A DNA stretch of 64,000 nt from an uncultured Pelagibacteraceae bacterium. Its GTDB lineage: Bacteria; Pseudomonadota; Alphaproteobacteria; Pelagibacterales; Pelagibacteraceae. Below are positions 57,441-64,000 of the stretch, piece by piece. Within the stretch, counting starts at the first letter, position 1, and every line of letters starts with the position of its first letter. The notes under the pieces are model-generated. The model did no database searches. It had not been told where the DNA came from and saw only the letters and a list, made by a program, of their open reading frames with translations. Where the stretch lies: NCBI GenBank assembly GCA_902622805.1, contig CACNRG010000002.1, positions 34,299-98,298 on the forward strand, written 5' to 3'. Position numbers and translations under genes: made by a program.

Positions 57441-58564
57441 TGAGTGATGAAATAAAAAAGGGTTTATTAGGAATTGTAGTAGACGAAACTGAAGTCTCAA
57501 AAGTAATGCCTGAAATAAATTCCCTAACTTACAGAGGCTATGCTGCTCAAGACTTATGTGCGAAATGCAAATTTGAAGAAGTTGCTTATCTAATTCTTAA
57601 TGGTGAATTACCAAATAAAAAACAATTAAAAGATTTTGAGAAGCAGGAAAGAAAAGAGAGAAAACTCTCAAAAACTCTACTAGAAGATATTAAAAAATTT
57701 CCTAAAAAAGCTCATCCTATGGACGTTGCAAGAACAGTTGTGAGCATAATGGGTCTAGAAGATAACGAAACAAAAGATAATTCTCCTAATGCAAACATGC
57801 GAAAAGTAATGAGAATTTTTGCAAAAACTCCTGTAGCCCTGGCAGCTTTTTATAGATCAAGAAAAGGTAAGAAAATTATTCCCCCAAAAAGTAATCTTTC
57901 TTTTTCTGAAAACTTTTTCCATATGTGTTTTGGAAAAGTTCCAGATAAAGAAATTGTTAAAGCTTTCGATGTTTCTCTCATTTTATATGCTGAACATAGC
58001 TTTAATGTTTCAACCTTTACAGCAAGAACAATAACAAGCAGTTTATCAGATATTCACGGTGCAATTACTGGCGCTATAGCAAGTCTTAAAGGACCATTGC
58101 ATGGTGGAGCAAATGAGGAAGTAATGCATATGATGAATAAAATTAAGAAACCAGAGAATGCACTTAATTGGATTAATAAAGCTTTGGATAATAAGGATGT
58201 TGTAATGGGATTTGGTCATAGAGTTTATAAAAGTGGAGACTCAAGAGTTCCAACAATGAGAGAATATTTTGGTAAAGTGGCCAAAATTAAAAAAGACAAA
58301 AAATTTGAAAAAATTTATGACATCGTTGAAAAAGTTATGATTGAAAGAAAAGATATTCATCCAAACGTGGACTACCCAACTGGTCCTACATATCATTTAA
58401 TGGGTTTTGATACAGATTTTTTTACACCAATATTTGTTATTTCTAGAATTACTGGTTGGTCAGCACATATTATAGAGCAACACGCAGCAAATAAATTGAT
58501 TAGACCGCTTGCTAGCTACAAAGGTAGCCAGCATAGAAAAGTTCTTCAATTAAATCAAAGATAA
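57440..58564 (+). CDS. prpC: 2-methylcitrate synthase
   Basis: Condenses propionyl-CoA and oxaloacetate. The 374-residue, citrate-synthase-family product has SLKGPLHGGANEEVMHMM and VVMGFGHRVYKSGDSRVP with the catalytic histidines, and the C-terminal MGFDTDFFTPIFVISRITGW with the Asp. It is shorter than the hexameric E. coli type citrate synthase (427) and matches the short methylcitrate synthase group. Its placement after prpDB argues for the propionate role, though overlap with citrate synthase activity is known in the family. Confidence 0.93.
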   Translation: MSDEIKKGLLGIVVDETEVSKVMPEINSLTYRGYAAQDLCAKCKFEEVAYLILNGELPNKKQLKDFEKQERKERKLSKTLLEDIKKFPKKAHPMDVARTVVSIMGLEDNETKDNSPNANMRKVMRIFAKTPVALAAFYRSRKGKKIIPPKSNLSFSENFFHMCFGKVPDKEIVKAFDVSLILYAEHSFNVSTFTARTITSSLSDIHGAITGAIASLKGPLHGGANEEVMHMMNKIKKPENALNWINKALDNKDVVMGFGHRVYKSGDSRVPTMREYFGKVAKIKKDKKFEKIYDIVEKVMIERKDIHPNVDYPTGPTYHLMGFDTDFFTPIFVISRITGWSAHIIEQHAANKLIRPLASYKGSQHRKVLQLNQR

Positions 58565-58567
58565 TTA

Positions 58568-59584
58568 TTAACTAAATGCTTCGACCCAAGTTCCTTGTGT
58601 AGATGCTTTAGAATACTCAGTTGCACGACCTTCGAAGAAATTCATATGTTCAACAGCATTTAACATTGTGTCTAACCATCCAAGAGGATTTTTTTCTACA
58701 TCGTAAATTGGCTCCAAACCTAATTGAACTAACCTTCTGTTACCAATAAATCTAATATAATCTTTAACCTCTTGTGCAGTTAAGCCTTCCATCGGGCCCA
58801 TTTCAAAAGCTAAGTCAATAAAAGCATCCTCATGTGAAATGATAGTTCTACAAGCTTCATAAAGTTCTTTCTTTAATTTTGGAGTCCAAATTTCAGGATT
58901 TTCCTTTATGAATTCTTTGAAAATTCTAATCATTGAGTTACAATGAAGAGTTTCATCTCTAACTGACCAAGTAACTATCTGACCCATACCTTTAAGCTTG
59001 TTATGTCTTGGAAAATTCAACAAGATTGCAAAACTTGCAAATAATTGTAATCCTTCCGTGAAAGCACTGAAAACTGCAACTGTTTTTGCAATGTCTTCTT
59101 TTGAATTTACATTAAAACCTTGCATGTAATCATATTTATCTTTCATTTCTTTATATTTCATGAAAGCTGAGTATTCAGATTCAGGCATACCAATTGTATC
59201 TAACAAATGAGAATATGCAGCTACATGAACTGTTTCCATTGCAGCAAAAGCTGTCATCATCATTAGTACTTCTGTTGGTTTAAAAACAGTTGTGTAATGT
59301 CTTAAATAACAATTGTTAACTTCAACATCAGCTTGTGTAAAAAATCTAAATATCTGAGTTACTAAATTTTTTTCAGGTTGAGACAAATTTTTTTGCCAAT
59401 CTCTTACATCATCACCTAACGGTACTTCTTCTGGTAACCAGTGAATTCTTTGTTGTGTTAACCATGCATCATAACACCATGGATATCTAAACGGTTTATA
59501 AACTGGATTCTCAACCAATAATCCCATTTTTTTTGGTTGAATTATCTCTTTTTTCTCTTCTTTAATTTTTGTTTTTACTGACAT
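58568..59584 (-). CDS. nrdB: Ribonucleotide reductase class I, beta subunit
   Basis: Holds the diferric-tyrosyl radical cofactor. The start is set at the ATG at 59584 (338 residues) because GAGGAG (59593-59598) lies eight bases upstream; a GTG three codons earlier is too close. All ligands are seen: TQADVEV (Asp), AMETVHVAAYSH (Glu, His and the radical Tyr four residues after the His), AFTEGLQ (Glu) and VRDETLH (Glu, His). It overlaps nrdA by 10 bases and ends three bases from prpC (convergent). Confidence 0.96.
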   Translation of the reverse strand: MSVKTKIKEEKKEIIQPKKMGLLVENPVYKPFRYPWCYDAWLTQQRIHWLPEEVPLGDDVRDWQKNLSQPEKNLVTQIFRFFTQADVEVNNCYLRHYTTVFKPTEVLMMMTAFAAMETVHVAAYSHLLDTIGMPESEYSAFMKYKEMKDKYDYMQGFNVNSKEDIAKTVAVFSAFTEGLQLFASFAILLNFPRHNKLKGMGQIVTWSVRDETLHCNSMIRIFKEFIKENPEIWTPKLKKELYEACRTIISHEDAFIDLAFEMGPMEGLTAQEVKDYIRFIGNRRLVQLGLEPIYDVEKNPLGWLDTMLNAVEHMNFFEGRATEYSKASTQGTWVEAFS

Positions 59585-61515
59585 GATAGACACTCCTCGT
59601 ATTCTGGTTGATCGTTGTTTTGTTTATTTTTAGATTTATATACATTGGCTGTAATATCAGTTGATTTTGCATTATTGATATTTTCAGCTCTTTGAATTGA
59701 TTTTGATCTGCAATAATAAAGGCTTTTTAGACCTTTTTTCCATGCATCAAAATGAATTCTATGTAATTCTCTTTTATGAACATCAGCTGGTAAAAATAGA
59801 TTAACTGATTGAGCTTGAGAAATAAATGGCGTTCTGTCTCCACTTAATTCGATAATCCATTTTTGATTCAATTCAAAAGCAGTTTTAAAAACATCTTTTT
59901 CTAAATCAGTTAAAAAATCTAAATGTGATACTGATCCTTGATTTGTAGTGATTGTAGACCATATCTCATCATTGTTTTTACCATGTTTCTCTAAAATTTC
60001 TTCCAAGTATCTATTCCTAACGTTAAATGATCCTGATAAAGTTTTGTGGGTGTAGCTATTTGCAGCAATAGGTTCAACTCCTGGAGAAGCACCTCCACAT
60101 ATTATCGAAATGGATGCTGTTGGAGCAATAGCTGTTTTATTAGAAAATCTTTCTTTAAAACCATATTCTGCAGCGTCTGGACATGCACCTCTCTCTTCAG
60201 CTAAATCTTTTGATGCTTTATTAACTTGTTCATCAATTTGTTTAAATATTTTTTTATTCCAAGATTTTGCCATAACAGACTCAAGAGGGATTCTATTTTT
60301 TTGTAAAAAGGAGTGAAAACCCATAACACCTAAACCAACACTTCTTTCTCTCTCGGCTGAATATTTTGCATCTTTAAATTGCTCTGGAGCTTTATTAATA
60401 AAATCAGACAGAACGTTATCTAAAAATCTCATTACGTCTCCAATCATGTCTGGATCATCTTTCCACTCATCATACTTTTCTAAATTTAAGGATGATAAAC
60501 AGCATACAGCTGTTCTATCTCTTCCATCTTTATCAATTCCTGTTGGTAAAGTTATCTCACTGCAAAGATTTGAAGTCTTAACTGTTAGATTGGCTAATTT
60601 ATGGTGTTGAGGAATTTGTCTATTAACAGTATCAATATAAATTATATATGGTTCACCTGTTTCAATTCTAGCTGTCAACAATCTTATCCATAAATTTCTT
60701 GCTGATATTGTTTGTTGAATTGTCCCATCTGCCGGACTTTTTAGAGCCCACTGATCGTCATTTTCAACAGCTCTCATAAATGCATCTGATACTAAAACAC
60801 CATGATGTAAATTTAGAGCTTTTCTATTTGGATCTCCTCCTGTTGGTCTTCTCATTTCCATAAATTCTTCAATTTCAGGATGATCAACTGGGAGATAACA
60901 TGCTGCTGAACCTCTTCTAAGAGATCCTTGGCTTATTGCCATTGTTAAAGAGTCCATTACTTTTATAAAAGGGATTATCCCAGAAGTTTTTCCAACTTTT
61001 CCTATTTTTTCACCAATAGATCTTAAGTTTCCCCAATAACTTCCAATTCCTCCACCTTTTGCAGCTAACCAAACGTTTTCACTCCAAAGATCTAAAATTC
61101 CTCCTAAACTGTCTGATGCTTCATTTAAAAAGCAAGAGATTGGTAATCCTCTTTTTGTTCCGCCATTAGACAAGACTGGTGTAGCTGGCATGAACCAAAG
61201 ATTACTGATATAATTATAAATTCTTTGAGCATGTAAATTATCATCTGAATAAGTACTTGCTACTCTTGCAAACAAATCTTGAAATGACTCATTGTGACCA
61301 AGATATCTATCTTTTAAAGTTGCTTTACCAAAATCTGTCAAATTAGCATCTTTAGATCGATCAATTTTAATAATAATACCTTTGTCATTTTGAAATAACT
61401 CAGTCTCATTATTTAATGAAAATAAGTCAGGTCTATTATTCTTAGAAACCTCTTTGACTTGGGGGCTATATTCGGAGACAGCTTTCTTTAAGGCCTGGGA
61501 TAGTATTTTATTCAT
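59575..61515 (-). CDS. nrdA: Ribonucleotide reductase class I, alpha subunit without ATP-cone
   Basis: Catalytic subunit that reduces ribonucleoside diphosphates. The 646-residue product has GLPISCFLNEASDSLGG (active-site Cys), TSNLCSEITLP (Asn, Cys, Glu of the site), CCLSSLNLEKYDEW and the C-terminal CLSCQ, a CxxC that reloads the site. The usual N-terminal ATP-cone (about 90 residues) is missing: the chain starts MNKILSQALKKAVSEYSP and soon enters the catalytic core. Thus dATP control through the activity site is not expected. Upstream NrdR-like boxes suggest transcriptional control. Confidence 0.95.
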   Translation of the reverse strand: MNKILSQALKKAVSEYSPQVKEVSKNNRPDLFSLNNETELFQNDKGIIIKIDRSKDANLTDFGKATLKDRYLGHNESFQDLFARVASTYSDDNLHAQRIYNYISNLWFMPATPVLSNGGTKRGLPISCFLNEASDSLGGILDLWSENVWLAAKGGGIGSYWGNLRSIGEKIGKVGKTSGIIPFIKVMDSLTMAISQGSLRRGSAACYLPVDHPEIEEFMEMRRPTGGDPNRKALNLHHGVLVSDAFMRAVENDDQWALKSPADGTIQQTISARNLWIRLLTARIETGEPYIIYIDTVNRQIPQHHKLANLTVKTSNLCSEITLPTGIDKDGRDRTAVCCLSSLNLEKYDEWKDDPDMIGDVMRFLDNVLSDFINKAPEQFKDAKYSAERERSVGLGVMGFHSFLQKNRIPLESVMAKSWNKKIFKQIDEQVNKASKDLAEERGACPDAAEYGFKERFSNKTAIAPTASISIICGGASPGVEPIAANSYTHKTLSGSFNVRNRYLEEILEKHGKNNDEIWSTITTNQGSVSHLDFLTDLEKDVFKTAFELNQKWIIELSGDRTPFISQAQSVNLFLPADVHKRELHRIHFDAWKKGLKSLYYCRSKSIQRAENINNAKSTDITANVYKSKNKQNNDQPEYEECLSCQ

Positions 61516-61549
61516 TTTTTGTTATTATAATTTGTTATTTAAGCGATAA

Positions 61550-61603
61550 CAACTATATGTTGTGTGCGCTTGGTATTAATATACTATATAACTAGTAAAT
61601 CAA
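61550..61603 (-). promoter_or_regulatory. nrdAB promoter with paired NrdR-like boxes
   Basis: Minus strand: -35-like TTGATT (61598-61603), 16 bases, TATTAA (61576-61581). Two boxes resemble the NrdR consensus ACACWATATATWGTGT: ACTAGTTATATAGTAT (61581-61596, 11 of 16) and ACACAACATATAGTTG (61550-61565, 13 of 16). They start exactly 31 bases apart, three DNA turns, as NrdR pairs do. The first overlaps the -10 region and the second is just downstream, the usual layout for repression. Confidence 0.65.
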
Positions 61604-61673
61604 TAGAACATTTATAGAACAGTGTAAAAATAATTCAACTATAAAAATGAAAAAAAGGTAAGTAATTAACAGC

Positions 61674-63128
61674 ATGAACCAGTCAATAAAATTAGATCCT
61701 TTAGGTTTTAGAGAATATGACGCACGATGGGTATACAAAAAAGATATCAATTCTGAGGGAATCATAAACCTTGGAAAAGGTCTTGGTACACAAATTATTA
61801 AACATACACAAAAACAAAATCCAAGAGTAATAGTTGGGCACGATTATAGATCTTACAGTGAAGAAATCAAAACAGCTCTTAAAAAGGGATTGATTTCAAC
61901 AGGATGTTTTATTGAAGATGTGGGTTTATCTTTATCACCAATGGTTTATTTCGCACAATTTAATTTAAATGCCGATGCGGTTGCTATGGTTACTGCAAGT
62001 CATAATGAAAATGGTTGGACAGGTGTAAAAATGGGTATTCAAAAAGGCTTAACCCATGCTCCTGATGAAATGCAGGAACTTAAAGATATCACATTAAATA
62101 GTAAATTTATTAACGGTAAAGGAAATGAAAAAAAAATTAATGATTTTAAAAAAATTTATAAAGAGGATTTAATCAAAAATAATAAAATCAACAAAAATAT
62201 TAAAGCTGTAGTTGCTTGTGGAAATGGAACTGCAGGTGTATTTGCTCCTGAAATATTACGAGGTATTGGATGCGATGTGATAGAGTTAGACTGTAACTTA
62301 GATTGGACTTTTCCAAAATATAACCCTAACCCTGAAGATCTTGAAATGCTTCATGCGATGTCAAAAGCAGTAATAGAAAATAAAGCTGACATAGGTTTTG
62401 GTTTTGATGGTGATGGTGATAGAGTTGGTGTTATAGACAACGAGGGTAATGAAATTTTTTCTGATAAAATTGGATTGTTAATCGCTAGAAATTTAGCTCC
62501 AAAATATAAAAATTCTAAGTTTATAATTGATGTTAAATCTACTGGCCTATTTTCAACTGATGAAAAATTAAAAGAAAACAATTGTGAGTCAATCTATTGG
62601 AAAACTGGTCATTCACATATTAAGAGAAAAGTACATAAAGAAAAAGCATTAGCCGGTTTTGAAAAAAGTGGTCATTTCTTTTTTAACCAACCATTAGGTT
62701 ATGGCTATGATGATGGAATTAATTCAGCAATTCATGTGTGTCATTTATTAGACAATCAAAGTAAAAAAATGAGTGAAATCATTAATGAGCTACCAAATAC
62801 ATTTCAAACTCCAACAATGGCTCCTTTTTGTAAAGATAAAGAAAAATACAAAGTAGTAAGCGAAATAGTCAAACAAGTTGAGGAGATAAAAAATAATAAA
62901 GTTAAAATCGATGGACAGATAATATCCGAGGTACTTACGGTTAATGGTGTAAGATTTTCTTTTGAAGATGGTTCTTGGGGATTAATTAGAGCATCTTCTA
63001 ATAAACCTTCACTTGTAGTTGTTACTGAAAGCCCATCATCAGATGAAAGAAAAAAAAAAATCTTCGACTTCATTGATAATTTACTTCAAAAAACTGGTAA
63101 AATTGGAGAATACGATCAGAAAATTTAA
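61674..63128 (+). CDS. Phosphomannomutase/phosphoglucomutase
   Basis: Moves phosphate between C6 and C1 of hexoses, feeding nucleotide-sugar pools. The 484-residue alpha-D-phosphohexomutase has DPLGFREYDARWVYKK, the phosphoserine loop VTASHNENGWTG (Ser109), the metal loop GFDGDGDRVGVID near residue 240 and the C-terminal SSNKPSLVVVTESPSS phosphate site. It is related to AlgC/ManB, and substrate (Man or Glc) cannot be fixed by eye. A good intrinsic terminator follows. Confidence 0.92.
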   Translation: MNQSIKLDPLGFREYDARWVYKKDINSEGIINLGKGLGTQIIKHTQKQNPRVIVGHDYRSYSEEIKTALKKGLISTGCFIEDVGLSLSPMVYFAQFNLNADAVAMVTASHNENGWTGVKMGIQKGLTHAPDEMQELKDITLNSKFINGKGNEKKINDFKKIYKEDLIKNNKINKNIKAVVACGNGTAGVFAPEILRGIGCDVIELDCNLDWTFPKYNPNPEDLEMLHAMSKAVIENKADIGFGFDGDGDRVGVIDNEGNEIFSDKIGLLIARNLAPKYKNSKFIIDVKSTGLFSTDEKLKENNCESIYWKTGHSHIKRKVHKEKALAGFEKSGHFFFNQPLGYGYDDGINSAIHVCHLLDNQSKKMSEIINELPNTFQTPTMAPFCKDKEKYKVVSEIVKQVEEIKNNKVKIDGQIISEVLTVNGVRFSFEDGSWGLIRASSNKPSLVVVTESPSSDERKKKIFDFIDNLLQKTGKIGEYDQKI

Positions 63129-63168
63129 TCAAAATTCAATAACTCTTATTACCTTAAAATTACAAATC

Positions 63169-63192
63169 AATTTATACGTGTAAATTTTTTTT
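63169..63192 (+). terminator. Intrinsic terminator after the phosphohexomutase
   Basis: The self-complementary run 63169-63186 (AATTTATACGTGTAAATT) folds to a 7-pair hairpin with one T-G pair, directly followed by eight T (63185-63192). Arms are A/T-rich, as expected at this base composition. Confidence 0.65.
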
Positions 63193-63242
63193 GTTATTAA
63201 AGTTCAATTTTAAAAAGAATCAGATAGTTGCTTTTAACAGCT

Positions 63243-63455
63243 ATGTTTAAAAAATTTATATTTTTGTTTTTTTTATTATTGCTTAATAATTGTGGAGCCC
63301 CTGGTACAGCATTATTAGGTCCTGCATTTACAGGTGTAACAACCAAAAGTGTTGCAAGAACAGGTCTTTCATATGGTTCAAATCAATTTATCAAAGCATT
63401 TAAAAACACACATAAAGATAAAAAAAATAAAGATATAATTATTCGTCATAACTAA
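63243..63455 (+). CDS. Small predicted lipoprotein
   Basis: The start is set at the ATG at 63243, giving 70 residues; an in-frame ATG 15 bases upstream gives a less basic leader. The product has a lipoprotein signal: MFKKFIFLFFLLLLNNCGAP, with lipobox LNNC and Cys17. The mature part holds TALLGPAFTGVTTKSVARTG, a Gly/Thr-rich segment, then a Lys-rich tail ending DIIIRHN. It resembles small lipoproteins that recur in SAR11-type genomes, but no function is known to me. It lies between two terminator-type hairpins, so it is likely its own transcript. Confidence 0.7.
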   Translation: MFKKFIFLFFLLLLNNCGAPGTALLGPAFTGVTTKSVARTGLSYGSNQFIKAFKNTHKDKKNKDIIIRHN

Positions 63456-63513
63456 ATCTTTTTTCAACTAATAAGTGTTACTTTAAAATTGGAGAATCAC
63501 TTAATCTAGACTT

Positions 63514-63548
63514 GAGGTGATGGAGGGAGACTGAAATCACCTCTTTCT
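63514..63548 (+). terminator. Terminator-like hairpin after the lipoprotein gene
   Basis: GAGGTGAT (63514-63521) and ATCACCTC (63536-63543) pair perfectly around a 14-base purine-rich loop, followed by TTTCTT. The stem is unusually GC-rich for this DNA. It lies between convergent genes; the minus strand has no U run, so it mainly serves the lipoprotein gene, or is part of a small RNA. Confidence 0.55.
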
Positions 63549-63568
63549 TATTTAAAATTTATTAAATT

Positions 63569-64000
63569 TTATTTTTCCTTATCCTCAGTCGTTACATTGA
63601 AATCTATATTTTCTGTAACTTCATCTTTATTTTGCTCAGTCGTCCTATTCTGATAAAACTTTTTAATCAATTCTTCTTCTTTAATTTTTTGTTCCTTGTC
63701 AAATTTATCTTCCCATTCTTTTAGTCTAAGATTTTCTTGTTTAATTCTTTCAAGTTCTTCATCTTGACGTTTTAACGCAATTTCATTTTCCTCTTTAATT
63801 CTTTTTTTCCTCTCCTCTTCTTTTCTTAATTCTTCTTCTTTTTCTCGTATTTCTTTTTCTTTCAATAATTTTTCTTGTTCTGCTGATTTAATTTGCTGCT
63901 CTTTTAATCTAAGTTCTTCCTCTTTTTCTTTTTGCTCCGCTTGTTCTTTAAGTATTTGTCTTTGAATTTCTTGTTGTCGATCAATTTCTAGCTGTCTAAG
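63569..64000 (-). CDS. Highly charged helical protein, C-terminal part (cut by window edge)
   Basis: The minus-strand frame is open from the stop at 63569 to the window end at 64000 (143 residues seen) and continues beyond. Residues are almost all Glu, Lys, Arg, Gln, Leu and Ile, with segments such as KEEELRKEEERKKRIKEE and DEELERIKQENLRLKEWEDK; no Pro or Gly, so it forms a long single helix or coiled coil. The last 30 residues (RTTEQNKDEVTENIDFN) are less regular. Similar stretches occur in TolA-like and other envelope proteins, but no domain can be named from this piece. Confidence 0.75.
   Translation of the reverse strand, partial: LRQLEIDRQQEIQRQILKEQAEQKEKEEELRLKEQQIKSAEQEKLLKEKEIREKEEELRKEEERKKRIKEENEIALKRQDEELERIKQENLRLKEWEDKFDKEQKIKEEELIKKFYQNRTTEQNKDEVTENIDFNVTTEDKEK

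Overview
The window looks like chromosome from a streamlined, very AT-rich marine alphaproteobacterium of the SAR11 clade (Candidatus Pelagibacter or a close relative). This is inferred from the strong A+T bias, gene spacing of a few bases or overlaps, the tuf / tRNA-Trp / secE / nusG order, the 2-methylcitrate gene set, and the protein sequences themselves. No database search was possible, so the genus call is an inference.

Layout. (1) Positions 1-23568, all on the minus strand, hold one long translation and transcription block. Reading downstream it runs tRNA-Tyr, tRNA-Gly, tuf, tRNA-Trp, secE, nusG, rplK, rplA, rplJ, rplL, rpoB, rpoC, then rpsL, rpsG, fusA, then the S10 genes (rpsJ to rpsQ) and the spc genes (rplN to rpsE, which is cut by the window edge). 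Two non-coding spots stand out: a perfect 10-bp hairpin just before rpoB, and a promoter plus two-hairpin leader before rpsL. (2) Positions 23701-24441 hold rlmB. (3) Positions 24444-37239 are an accessory, very AT-rich segment of surface-glycan type genes: a glycosyltransferase, a two-subunit transketolase, a sugar epimerase, two methyltransferases, an SGNH hydrolase, a GT-C membrane glycosyltransferase, a GNAT-like protein, a polysaccharide deacetylase and a GGCT-like protein. nadK, tRNA-Thr and tRNA-Leu lie inside it, and decayed sequence with short tandem repeats lies next to tRNA-Leu. (4) Positions 37240-45230 return to core genes: a CinA-like gene, then sfsA, map, purB, purC, purS, purQ, purL, a bolA-like gene and grxD, which form one tight plus-strand run. 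(5) Positions 45233-54236, minus strand, hold rpsD, a trmJ-type methyltransferase, cimA, cysS, nadE, a class II DAHP synthase, a frameshifted glmS and a glmU acetyltransferase domain without its partner domain. (6) Positions 54307-58564, plus strand, hold a phosphoglycolate-phosphatase-like gene and prpD-prpB-prpC. (7) Positions 58568-61515 hold nrdA-nrdB with paired NrdR-like boxes upstream. (8) The end holds a phosphohexomutase, a small lipoprotein and part of a highly charged helical protein.

How the genes connect. The first third builds ribosomes and RNA polymerase. The glmS, glmU-domain and phosphohexomutase genes feed amino-sugar and sugar-phosphate precursors that the accessory glycan genes could use. 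prpDBC handles propionyl-CoA. nrdAB and the pur run supply nucleotides. No CRISPR array, transposase, intact integrase, prophage or rRNA gene was seen. The longest stretch without a gene is about 230 bases (33905-34132).
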